From Hypsibius dujardini (lineage: Eukaryota; Tardigrada; Eutardigrada; Parachela; Hypsibiidae), in contig LRSR01002351.1 in the NCBI GenBank assembly GCA_001579985.1, positions 1-44,689 of the forward strand: a stretch of DNA of 44,689 nucleotides, written 5' to 3'. The notes beneath the pieces are model-generated. The model was not told the DNA's origin. It did no database searches and worked only from the letters and a program-made list of their open reading frames with translations. The translations under genes and the position numbers were made by a program. Each line of letters begins with the position of its first letter. The first letter of the stretch is position 1. Shown here one piece after another: positions 21,664 to 32,959 of the stretch.

Positions 21664-24600
21664 TTAAAATACAGAAATCTTTTCCCGTGACACCGTCGCA
21701 AGGTCATCGTCAAGGGTTAACAGCATCATAAATGTGAAAAATAAACCAAACGCTGACAGCATATGCCAGACGTCGTGTTCGTCATAAAAGTTGAAGAAAA
21801 AGCACTCTTTATTGCCTTCCCGCGATACGGCTGCGCTCACTTCCCAATTTGACAGCCTACAAAAAAAATCTTTTGCTTTCCAATATTCCAACAAGAACTC
21901 TATTTAAAATAGCAAAGCAATTTCAAATATTTCAAACATCGAAATATCTAATCGGCTTAATATTTAATGGATTCCATATATAACATTTGATTTCTCTAAT
22001 ATTTTGTTATTATTTATTATTTAATACCTAATACTCAATTTTCAATTTTTAATATTTAGGGTTTAAGGTTAAGGATTTAAGATTTAACTTTACTATTTAC
22101 TATTTAATATTTAACTTGAAACATGTTGCTTACGAGTGAGTGAAGTAGTACATCCCGACCAACCAAGCCGGTGTCCCAAGTAAAAAATAAAGACAGGTCG
22201 CCCGGCTTATTTTTTCTTCTTTATTGATAATTTTCATTGTTGCGTAGAACCCGGCGTAGACGATTAGGTTGCCTTGCAGAATGAACAGGAGATGCGTGGC
22301 GAAATCCCAAGGCCGCAGCAGTGGTCCGGCTATCACAAAGCCTAGATTGATGAGCGTAATCAGGCTGGCCAAAATCACTCGACTCCATGGAACGTCCGGA
22401 CATCGGCAGCGGGAGCATCTGTAAATCTTCCAGCTCGCCAAGAACGCCGCTAAAAATAATTAAAACGTTTTGATTTAATTGTCATGTTACTTCTTATCTT
22501 AAGTAAAATGAATGATCAGCGAAGCGAATACACGACCATAAAAAATAATAGCCCTATCTAAGTATACACTTTAGCATTCCATTTTCAACGCACTTTTGCA
22601 GAACTAAAAGTGTTAGTATCAGGACTTGAAATATTTTGAGAAATTTTGGGCTGAAATTATTTAATTTATTATTTGAGTTATTTTTGTATTTCATTTGATT
22701 GAAGTCTTGGAATAAAACAAGTAACACATTTACATATAATAAACTTGAACATTTTGGGATGCAATTATTTAAGGAGCTATATTTATCTTTCGTTTGACTG
22801 AATTTTTTGAATCCAAAATAGCAGATGCATTTTTATAAAAAATTGGAATAGTTTCCGCTTTTGAAAAGTTTTCCAAATGTGCTTTATATATTTTATATGA
22901 TTTGATATTTTTTACATTCTAAAAATTCGATAGTTTTTGAATTCTGGCACGTACTAGTTCCGAGCTCCAGGTATCCTACAAAAAACAACTGCAGTCCAAT
23001 CGCGATGGTGGTCAGTCCGTGAAACACCGAAAAGACAATCCAGTATATGCGATTTTTGCTGACCACGCCCACGAGGGCTACAAAAATAAACCCGGCAAAC
23101 AACATGTATGCCACGTATGACCGGGGTAAAATATCCGGATGCCTTCCATGATACAGCTTCAAAATGAGCAATCCCGCGATGAGATACATGAAGGACGTGT
23201 CGAACTGGAAGTTGTTGTAGCTCGGGCAGACGTGGTAGCAGGCGCTCATGAAACCCTCCATCACCAGTGCCAGGCCCATCCCGTAGAATAAGCCTAATTG
23301 CGATGGAATCCCGTAGTCGTCAATGTCGGCGACTTTGAGGCGCAGTTTGGCGGTGTACATTGCCCGACGACGCACAATGACCAGGAAAAGAATTCCTAGC
23401 AGGACGTATCCGATGTTACTGATGATATGGTTAAAGTCACTAAAAATACGAAGATTGCTCTACATTGCTTTTGCTGGAACAGCCTTTGTAGTTTCATAAA
23501 ATGACATTATTAAGACACTTGATGGTATAAGTATGAGCAAAACAAAAATAAACAATAAAACAAGTGAAATCTGGAATTGAAATAAAAAGTAGAAAGAATG
23601 ATAATCCACTCAACTGATCAAAATAGATTTATGTGAGGTGAATAATACGGCCTCCATTTAAATGTTAAACAAATTATAAATGAGAGCATATTATGAAAGT
23701 CGAGTAAGCGTTTTTGAAAACCCTATAAAATAAATAGTATACGAACGACGAACGAACGAATAAATAAAATTTAATTAAAATTAATGGAATGGCGCTGCAC
23801 TGAGAACGGTTAGGTCTGGGTGGTTCACCGCAACGGGAAAAATAGAAATATACGACGCTAATCGATTTAAGGAAACAGCAATATAATAAACAAGGAGTGG
23901 TGCGCAAAAAAACTTATAACTGTAACCGTAAAAAGCACATGAGGACTTGTACTTGTTATATAGTTATTATTTTGTCTTTAATTCGCATATTTAAACTTCT
24001 CGATTTATACCATCTCAAGATGATATTTCCGCAGCGGGCGTTTCACCTTTCAAAAGTATTTCACGTAATAAAAAATATTTCACCTCTTTTCGTCATGAGT
24101 ATAACTCGTGCAATTAATAACATTCGTGTCGTGTCGTTAGCTACTTATTTGCAGTGTTGTCAAAAATGCATGAGCGTATGCATGAAGTCGTCTCGGCAAT
24201 TGTTCTACATCTTCTAAAATATTCCTTCACGACAACTAAGAGGCTGAAATTCGACAGTTGTTGCTTGCCTTAAAATGCCGACACGATTGGCGCAGGAAAA
24301 ATTGTAGAAACACAAGTCCTCGTTTCCGGTGACAAGCAGCAGGGCTTGATGGGTTAGAACCAGCTGAAAAACCGGCAGGCTGTAGAAGAGGAACACCACC
24401 ATTAGGGTGCAGCTATATTCCGAGGAGGTTTGGGTGAGCTTCTTGGAGGAGATTTTGTTGAAGTTGGACATGCGGAGGAGGGTGTCGTTGCTGGACGTCG
24501 GGGCGTACGTGTCGACCAGATCGACGATACTGGTCAGGTTAACACTCACCGGACCGTCGTCAGTGGAGGACTCATTTTGTTCGGCGACGGTCTCCATTCT

Positions 24601-27600
24601 GGCTTGGCCATCCGGGAGGATGGTGAGCTTTTGGTCGGCCGTGTTGAAAGCCCCAGAATTCGGTCGAAGTCGGCGGACCATCGAGAGAATGTGGGACTTT
24701 TTGTAGTTTGTCGGGTCCCACATGGAGGGAATCGTCCTGCCTATAGTAGAAACAGGAAACATGTTGGAGCGCTTCTGCTATATACCCCGTGCGGGGTTCA
24801 TTTTGGCACAAAATTAAAAGTAGGTCAGCGGGCGCGCATTCTGGCCGATTTGAGTGAGTGAGCACTCAATCGAAAGACAAAAGCCCCCTCTCTCACTCAC
24901 ACAAAGAGAAAATTTCATTTGTTTACATTTGAAAGAGCGGGAAGATGATTAGTGAAGAGATCCGAAATCTCGTTGTGTCCTGGCTCTCCCGAGGGTTTTC
25001 GGTACCTCAGATTGCAAATTTATTACAGAACAAGGTCTCAAAACGTAGTATTTATTGTTTCGCATCGGAAAATGCCCAAAAGGCGCGGCGGAGGGCGAAA
25101 AAGCCGAAGAAGCAGCCCATGCGGAAAATGACCCCGGCAATGGTGCGACGCGTGGTGCGAATGCTGACCATCGGAAAAGCCCATCACTCCTTCCGTTCTG
25201 TGGCCAACGCTCTCCAACTTGACGAAAGCACTGTACGGTCTCATCTGCAAGATCGGAACATCAATTGCTTCAAAAAAATCAAGCGCAACCTCATCCCCGA
25301 GACCCAAAAGGAAGCGCGGCGGAAATGCGCCATGAATCTCCGCAAGACCATCCGGATGTCGGACGTTCCCAACATGCTCTTCTTGGATGAATGCTACATT
25401 TATGTTGGCAAGTACTTTAATCATCAAAACGAACGATGTTACGGATATTCGCTGGAGACAATTAGCGATGGGAAGAAGTTCAAGCAGTTTCCCAAGACAG
25501 CTTTGTGTGCGATGGTTTTTGGCGCCGTTTCTTTTTCCGGTCGATCTCCCCTCGTTGTTTTGAAGTCCGGTTTCAGCCTGAACTAGCATACCTACAAAGA
25601 CAGCTGCCTAAAACGGATGCTGGAGGACCTCCCCTACGGTCTGGAAGCAAATTCGGCGATTTTGTATCAAGACAAAGCACTGTGCCACGCGGCAGGAACT
25701 GTGCAGGCCTTTTTGAAGAAAAAAATGCCTGCTTCATCCCGAACGCCGATATCCCGCCCAACAGCCCCGATCTCAATCCCCTCGATTATTGTGTATGGAG
25801 CCTACTGAAGGAACGTGTCAACAAACACGGACTCATCTTCAGTTTCGACCAATTGGCCAAGATATTGAAGGACGAATGGGAGGCCATTTCGCAGCAAGTG
25901 ATTCAGGACAGCATCAATTCCTGGATGTCTCGGGTTCGCAAGGTGTAGAAGGCCAGAGGCTCTCATATTGAGTAAACTCTTTTTTGTTTCCGGTAGAAGA
26001 CTTATTTTTCTATTTTTTGTTATATTTTGGTAATTTTTTGACGAAATTTTGTGAATAAAAAAAGAAGAAAAAGTTTGTGCCAAAATGAACCCCGCACCTG
26101 GTAGTTCAAGAGTTATAACGGAGATCTGGATGATTGTCGACGTCGTAGTACAATTGCAAGCAGTGAAGCACAATCTTGAGATACCAGATTTTTCGCCCGT
26201 TTTCTACGTAATTCTCCTTCTTGGAAGATTATCAGAGGGATCTTGTAATTAGCATCGCATTAATAATGATTTATATAATTCATGTTGCCCGTGTGTTCTG
26301 AAGAACTTGTTTATGACGACATTTCAAAGCCCTGAAAAGACTCAAAGATTTCATTCCCTGATTTTGACTGTACAAATTTTGATTTTTAAAAAAAGTATAA
26401 TTCCACTATTTTGGACATGACTCCGTTCAGAATGCAAGTTTGAATCGATTGGCTTTAGCAGAACCTTATTTTATACTAGGAGACGTAGCTTCGGGCCATT
26501 CTCGAGGCTGACAGGAAACGTCCAAGGGACATTCCAGGAATGACCCGTAGCTCCGCCTCTGACATCCCACAAATATTCTGCTTATGTCAATCGATTTTGA
26601 AATGAATTTGGAGTGGAATAGTGACAAAAAGGATGAAATGATGAGACTGGAAACGGCAAAATATTTTCATATTTACTACGCCATGTTTTACTTTTAACTT
26701 CAGCGGAGACATTCTGCATTCCCCATATGAAAGTCGTCCCAAGTTAGGAAAAAACAGAAATTGTTTTTATTTTTTCCAATGTATGAACAGTCGTTGATCT
26801 ACAAAGGAAATCGTATTCTAAGACGTTTTAACCATGCGACAGCATCATTCAGCAATCTCTGCGATGCGCAAAAGGCGAGGTGGCTTATTGCGACTATTTT
26901 TAATAGGACGATCCTCGTGGTCTTGAGATGAAAACCCCATGAGCATTTAATCCTTCAAAAAACATTTCGTTCAAACTTAATAACTCGGCTAAAATTGTGC
27001 TTGATTACCCGCCAAGAGTTTCGGAATGAAAAATGCGAGCTCGATCTGTCGGTATTTATTTGAGAATGTTGACGGGTTATCTCACCTGTAACGCTTCGTT
27101 CGAAGGCCCTTGCCATCACCCACGTGCCCTCCTTCGTGGGCAGCCAAATATTAGCCGCATCCCCGCAGATGATAGTGTTCCAACCGCGGCAGCTCGTCTG
27201 CAGCAGCACCAGGGACACCACGAAAAACAGCATAAACAACCCGATCGGTAGGAGCGTCGCGAGGATGTAACCTTCCTGTGCCAGACTGCCGACGACGGTG
27301 ATGAGGACTGTTTTTGTCCGGCTCTGCTGATTCGGCACGGCGGAATGGCTGCCGCGACGTCGGTACCGCATCAACGCGAACATATTCTGCGCGTCCTCAC
27401 AGTCTCTGTCGTGGGGCTTGACCAGTACGACGATGTAGAAACTTCCGTTGAAATCGTTTCGTGTCACTGCAATCGATTACCATGAACAATGGATATTTAG
27501 CACACACAAAAAACGTGGTCCTTATCTTACCATTTTTATTTTACAATCCGCTTGAATTAATAATCTCAAGGGATTTTTTAACTTTTCTCACAGCGAGTGT

Positions 27601-30593
27601 ATTTAACAATTATGAGCGCCACTTTACGTGAAAACGTCAGAAAAAAATCCCTTGAGAATTGGCTGCGAAACCTTTTACGCTTTTACCAATTATGGTTAGT
27701 TTAGGCCAATGCCAGCCTGCTTAAGTTTTCTAAAGATCTAAAAAATACTGTCAAATTCAGTGTACTATGTACCAGTGCGAATTAAGGAAGTCACGGGGAT
27801 TTCAAATGGACCTGGACTTTTTGCATGATAATAAATCTGCAATATTTCCCGCCGAATTTCTACAAACGGTTTGCAGTACGTGATTTGAATCAGTGCGAAC
27901 ACCAATGTGAGCCCAGACACAAAGTTTTTACTTTAAAATGATTCATTTTAATTTATTACCAAATCAGTTCTGCATTGCTGAATTAATTTATTATTTATTC
28001 ACCCTGCAAGACACAGCGAAAATACACTTGCATCAAAAGTTTTAGTTCGAATTACTAGTAAATGGCATTTTAATTAGAGTTGTCAAAATAAGCTGTTATT
28101 CTAAGTTCAATCAATTTTAGATCAACTAGTAATCGTTCTTAATTTGTAACTTGATTGAAATATTTGAATACCAAATTATGAATATATTTTGGCTACAGCT
28201 ATTTTACCCCTCCCTGGTAGTGTGTGGGGCCCAATAATACCCCGTCTATTTTACCCCTTGCTGGGCTCAATAGACCCTTGACTATTTTGCCCTTCCCATG
28301 CTGCCTGTTCGTCCGTCTGTCCGTGCGTTGTCTGTCCATCCGTTCTCTTCGTCCCTTGTCTGTCCGTTCGTTGTCAATCCGTCGTTCACCCGTCCGTCCA
28401 TCGTTCACCCGTCCGTCCGTCGTTCACCCATCCGTCCGTCGTCCGTCCGCCCGTCTCGTCCGTCCGTTGCTCGTTCATCCGCTATCCGTTCAGTCGTTGC
28501 CCGTTATTCGACTTTCTCTTTGACAACGGATGGACGGTCAACGCACGGACGGACAACGGACGAAGAGAACGGATGGACAGACAACGCACGGACAGACGGA
28601 CGAACAGGCAGCATGGGAAGGGCAAAATAGTCAAGGGCAAAATAGTCAAGGATCCGACTGACGGACGGATGAACAACATGGGAAGCGTAAAATAAATAGC
28701 AGATGCGCCTGGTGATGTATACATGGAGGGGTAAAGTAGCCGGGGTGCTTCTGGGTCCCTATCGATGTATTCAGAGAGGGTAACGTAGCCGGGGCTCTAT
28801 TGGACCCCAAAAAGGGGGGGATAGAATAAACACTCCAATATATTTTACTTCAACTTAAATGATTTAAACAATATACCGTGGAAGCTACAAGTTAGATGAA
28901 TTTCTAGCACAAAAACTAACCAACGCAGACGTTACCTTCAATAGCTCCCTGGGTGGTGACGGTTTGGTACCGTCCGTCCAGCCGGAGGTCCGCGTCGAGA
29001 TCCCCAACCGGACAGCGACAGGATTGGACAGAGAGATAACTGCAGAGGTCTCCACCGTCGCCGTTCAACGGGTTCGAGCTGAGTTTGACCAGGAACCGAT
29101 CGACACCCGGCGGCATGTTGTACTGGATGTATTGCGGTTCCGCCGGGCTGGTTGTCAGTTTGAAGCTGGCGTTGGTGCCAGTTTGTTGAAATTGTGGGTA
29201 AACCATGGTGAGCAAACTGAAAGCGATCGGTTTATTGGAGCGCGTAAGGATCTCCACGAAGAACTCTTCGCCATTGAGGGCTCGGAACAGGCCGTTCCTG
29301 GCTTGAGAAAGGAGAAGAAACCCACGATCAATCCAGCTGCTATTAGGAATTTCGTTTTATTGTTTTAGCAATTTTGGCCCAAGGAAGGATACAATTTTCG
29401 CTCATATAGGAATGCACTATGACAATACTTAAGGTATGTTTATTTCGTGTGTGAAAAAGCCATGTAGAATTTCGGCATGGAAATCGTAAGACTTAAGCAA
29501 ATGTCACATTATTCATAATTGCTACCATGAAGGGCATTAATGTAATTGATAATATGGAGGTAACATTAAATCAATTAAGGTGAGCCGAGGCATTCAATTG
29601 AAGAACAGTTTTTTGTTTTCTTTTTGTTTTATTTATTGTGGCATATCTGGTAAGTACAATACCGTTCTGTTATGGTAGTTATGGTGCGGACAGACATCTT
29701 ACAAATGCGCTTATTTATCGTGTGGTAAATAATATGTTTATGTGCAATCGTTTGTCATTGTAAGCTTTTTGTGTAGAAATATCTGAAATATATTTACTAG
29801 TAGTAGAAGACTCAAGCCGAGCATGTTGAAATAAAATCTTCAATAGGATTTCACGATAATATACATGTACTGCTCTTTATAAACGTATTGTTTGCTACTC
29901 ATTTTTTAGTTTAATTGCCCCACTTATCATTGATTAAAATGAGAAATTACATTGGGTTTCGGCTAACTCTCGAGTTTTTTTTTCTTTAAACTATTTTTTT
30001 CACAAATTTAACACAAAATATATATTTTGGTACCGATGAAAAATTATTGACAGACACGTGCAATTATCAATACAAAACAATCTAAATCAAACATGGTATC
30101 TCGCATTAAAACTGAATTTGGTAGATTATAATTAGACATTTAGAAAAATTGCCAAATAATCGCTTCAGACACCACTACAATGCTTTTATCTTTCAGGCGT
30201 TAGACAAATAACGTCCATCTCACCCGAGGATTGCCCTTCACTGGGCTCATAATTACTCATCGGACAGAGCGTCCGACTGGTGGTGCAGTAGCGATAGCGT
30301 TCCTCCAACAGCAACGGAATCTGCCAGGAGAGGACACTCCGCTGCCGTTTGATGATCACCAGGATGGGGTCCTCCTCCGATGCGGCCGTGCTGGACACGG
30401 TCACCCTCACCGCCGAGGATTCCGAGGAAGTTCTGCGATAGAAGTAGGTGACGGGAGTGGAACTGCTCACTTGATGGAAGTACTGTTGGTTAAAAGTGGC
30501 GTTAAAATACTCGCCAATAATTATTTGGCAGTCGGCAAAACCGGCAAGTGACAGAACGGATAAGCCTGCTAGGAAATGGCCAAATTTCGTCAT
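21664..30593 (-). CDS. SID-1/SIDT family transmembrane protein
   Basis: This is a complete 860-residue SID-1 transmembrane family protein, a family linked to dsRNA uptake (SID-1) and to lysosomal nucleic acid or cholesterol handling (SIDT1/2). Seven exons join in phase: 30593-30224, 29301-28936, 27466-27086, 24740-24269, 23439-22955, 22449-22134 and 21856-21664. Exon 1 has a signal peptide (MTKFGHFLAGLSVLSLAGFA) and starts the extracellular domain. Exon 2 carries PPGVDRFLVKLSS and CPVGDLD. Exon 3 holds TM1 (ATLLPIGLFMLFFVVSLVLL), exon 4 a large acidic/Ser-rich loop and TM2, and exons 5-7 the remaining helices. Family hallmarks are LPVFQLVLTHQ, GNEDLCFYNFSCA, SACYHVCP, NFQFDTSFMYLIAGL, DEHDVWHMLSA and the C-terminal LTLDDDL...KISVF. 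The Ser/His/Asp/His set in SACYHVCP, FDTS and DEHDVWH corresponds to the putative metal site of the CREST superfamily. Intron 4 has a GC donor. Length is normal for the family (~800-850). One-to-one orthology to SIDT1 or SIDT2 cannot be decided. Confidence 0.95.
23440..24268 (-). other. GC-AG intron in the SIDT gene
   Basis: The donor reads TTTTAAG|GCAAGC on the minus strand and the acceptor TTTTTAG|TGAC. Joining gives ILS-DFNHIISNIGYVLLG, matching the conserved 'VLSxFNNILSNLGYVLLG' of SIDT proteins without a gap, so the phase and the family alignment both support a GC donor. Confidence 0.85.
24785..26101 (+). mobile_element. Tc1/mariner superfamily element (maT-like, DD37D), nearly intact
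   Basis: The element is 1317 bp. The left end CCCCGTGCGGGGTTCATTTT and the right end, read in reverse complement, match over 26 of the first 28 bases. TA dinucleotides at 24783-24784 and 26102-26103 flank it, as expected for the superfamily's TA target duplication. It sits in the intron between SIDT exons 3 and 4, antisense to that gene, only 44 bp upstream of the exon 4 acceptor. It carries one transposase gene, which is broken. The well-kept TIRs suggest recent arrival. Confidence 0.92.
24945..25948 (+). pseudogene. maT-like mariner transposase, disrupted
   Basis: The frame opens with MISEEIRNLVVSWLSRGFSV, an N-terminal helix-turn-helix, then the second helix-turn-helix (SVANALQLDESTVRSHL). 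The first catalytic Asp is in MLFLDECYIYVG. An in-frame TAG interrupts at 25584-25586. The same frame continues with YQDKALCH (second Asp), then shifts in a seven-A run at 25719-25725. The last part, with NSPDLNPLDYCVW (third acidic residue, Asp), lies in another frame and ends with TAG at 25946-25948. Spacing between the second and third Asp is about 37 residues, which suggests DD37D/maT. Two lesions only, so it is young, or it may be an error-prone assembly at the homopolymer. Confidence 0.88.
26430..26610. repeat. Palindromic MITE-like repeat, copy 4
   Basis: It lies in the same SIDT intron as the mariner element. Left block GAATCGATTGGCTTTAGCAG; inner mirrored blocks GGAGACGTAGCTTCGGGCC and GACCCGTAGCTCCGCCTCTG. 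This is the clearest copy of the palindromic inner part. Confidence 0.7.
28278..28634. repeat. Perfect 77-bp inverted repeat with GTCC-satellite loop
   Basis: Bases 28278-28354 and 28558-28634 are exact reverse complements over 77 bp, starting TTGACTATTTTGCCC on the left arm and ending GGGCAAAATAGTCAA on the right. The ~203-bp loop is a degenerate CCGT/GTCC tetranucleotide satellite that itself switches strand orientation. Flanking GTAAAATA/TTTTACCCC-type and GGGGCCC motifs extend the symmetry weakly. It lies in the SIDT intron between exons 2 and 3. Confidence 0.95.
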
Positions 30594-32598
30594 TTTTTAA
30601 CATTGAATTATTTGAAACTAATAACTGCGTAACGGTATTACCGTTAAGCCCTCTACTGACGCTGAGAAAGTATCCGTTCGATGTAGGTTGGCTTTCACTT
30701 ATTTTCCATGTTTGCAGTGGTCCAATATTAGAGCACTCTCGAGGTGAGAGGCCGGTTGTGTCTGCAGGCACGAGGCCATTTTTCGATAAGCATAATTGTG
30801 TCAGCAACGCAGACGCGCTATGTCGTGAGTAATTTTGGATATGATATGGAGGGAGTAAAGGTGTATTTGTCAATGCTTCTCGTGATGCAAGGTGTTTGAC
30901 GGTCCGAAGGGTAGGTTAGATTGGAGGCTGGACTCAGTGTTTGCCCGCCAAATTTTATAGCTGGAAATAAAATGTAGTTTTCTCCGTCCTTCTTGATCTT
31001 CTTTATGAGGAACGGTCGATTTTAAGAAATAAAAGAAATATTTTTTAGCGCTTCCGGTCTCATGTTATAATATTTCAAATCAATTGGCATCAGCGCAATC
31101 GTTTGCAAATTTTATGAGAAGGAGCTTTGGGCAGAACCGACAGCGCCACGCCCTGCATTTTCGGTCAGCTTAAAGAAACGTCTCTACTAGAAAATACTTT
31201 TTGAATAGTTTAGTCGACTAACAAACGTCATTAGCAGACTAATTCAAGTTGCTTCTCTGTTGTTCCAGCACGCGCGTGTAAAGTACCTTCCTATTACCGT
31301 CCATTTTTTTCCATCCATTACAGTGGTCGTCACATTAGCCTTCCACCAAGCCATGGCGGTGGCGAATTCACATCGGACAATGACCCCGGTGACCGTCCCG
31401 GCACTCAAGAAGGCGGCGGTTGTTGCGGCAAACTCCCTGACGACCGTCATGATACCTGAACGTGTACCTGATTGGCTTTGCCATAAATGTCCGAACGGCT
31501 GGGATAGCCGCAAGTCCAAACCCAGCTACTTCGCCTCTCTTCATGTTGTTCTTTTGGTTACATCCACGTCTGCTAAAGGCAGAAAAAATGCTGTCGAGAC
31601 GAGAGAGGCTCTGGTATACCAGGTTTAGAAGGAACACGCTATACTTAAGTTGTTTTACAAATAGAATTTATTAATTGCTTAAGGTACTTTTCAGTCGATT
31701 GTTATTAACCTCTCTTTATGTTCTGTCCGGTGGACCAATTATCCACCGGTAAGGCCATGGTAAGATTTGGAGGTGGGCAAAGAGGGAAAATGCACTTTTT
31801 TCAAACTGAACGAACAATTCGGCAAATGTTCTTGACTGTTTTAAAACTTTTGGGGGATGTGGGAGTCTGATTTGATTTTTTTCTGGCTGCTGATCAGCTC
31901 AGTGTTTTTTTTAAATCGCCAATGGCGCCTGATTTGTGTGCTTTAATTCCATTTATTCACTGAAACGGTCATTTTATTTAGGTTCCATCCATAGTCCCTG
32001 GCGGAAAATATGAGAGTAATTCGAACCTTAATCAAAATCCTTTATGGTTCTCAAAACAATACGTTACGATTTGGCGGTCTATCTTTTTGTCAAAATGAAT
32101 TCATAATTGCATCCCAAAATTGGATACAAAAACAGCTACAGTTATGAACTAGCGTTAAGAGCGCATTACAATGTTCTCCGAGTTTTCAGAAAATAAACCG
32201 TTTCTACCCAAGCAAAATTCTCTAGTGCCAAATGCCAATAAAATTTGGAATAACATTCAACATTCTCCCCCTCAATTTCGCCTACACTCCTTGATTCATT
32301 TTATTGATAGGAATGGAGTTTTTTTTTTTAAATCGCCCTCGGTTCGTTGATTACTTCATATATCCAGTTAAATTTCATTTTTGACCGACTCTCGGAGTAC
32401 CAAAGTGTTTTTTAATTTGTTTTTGCTATGCTTATCGTGCGATTAAGGGCAAAGAAAGCAGTAGTTATACATAAAAGCAGTTAGCTCTATAATTAATTAC
32501 ATGTAGATTTAAAAAAATGTAACGTCCCGATTTTTTTCAACTAAATGCTTGAAGTTCAAGCTGCAGACCTTAGACTGAAAAAATGCTGCTTCCAAGTT
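30594..32598. other. Spacer between SIDT and the Cys-rich peptide gene
   Basis: This is the upstream region of the SIDT gene. A left-half copy of the palindromic repeat is at about 31076-31160. On the minus strand, 31637-31244 is open in two frames and includes a hydrophobic, protein-like stretch (TVVREFAATTAAFLSAGTVT). It could be one or two exons of a small gene, but I could not establish splice sites or a family. Nothing else is supported. Confidence 0.4.
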
Positions 32599-32959
32599 TC
32601 ATCCCCGCGGACAATTGGGTGCGTTAACTGGGCGGCACATGCATTTGCCGCATTTGTCGCAGGCCCCGGACTTGTAGTCGCGATAGCCGGTACACTCGCC
32701 ATTACAATCCTGAATGTCGGTACTGCTGCACTGCCCCATCTCTACGTCTTGGTGACATCGGGTCTTCGAGTCCGCCGGTTTAGCTCTTCGTTGGCGGATT
32801 AGCGGAGCATCATCCACTTCCGGGTTTCCGTTAACCAATAGAACAAGTCCAACTGCGTCCACAGACAGACATGTACTACAGATCGGTAAATACCGAAAAG
32901 TTGTCAATAATAAGGCACTTACTGAACAAAAAACCGGCCGTCAAGGTGATCTTTCCCAT
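32599..32959 (-). CDS. Small secreted Cys-rich peptide precursor
   Basis: Two exons, 32959-32923 and 32852-32599, join in phase 1 to give 96 residues. The split signal peptide reads MGKITLTAGFLFIGLVLLVNG across the junction. A short acidic propeptide follows, ending in the furin-type dibasic site RQRR. The predicted mature peptide has nine cysteines in ~60 residues, including the cluster CDKCGKCMC, and ends NCPRG. I do not recognise the family. A secreted Cys-rich effector, antimicrobial-like or signalling peptide is conceivable, but function is unassigned. The alternative acceptor at about 32876 gives the wrong phase. The signal peptide only appears when the downstream acceptor is used, which supports this model. 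An odd number of cysteines suggests one free Cys or a dimer. Confidence 0.65.

Noticed and set aside
24430-24861. Plus-strand ORF of 143 residues opposite SIDT exon 4
   Set aside because: It is the antisense shadow of a verified SIDT exon; no domain on the plus strand.
28199-28724. ORFs on both strands that look alike
   Set aside because: They are the two arms of the inverted repeat and its GTCC satellite loop, read in opposite directions.
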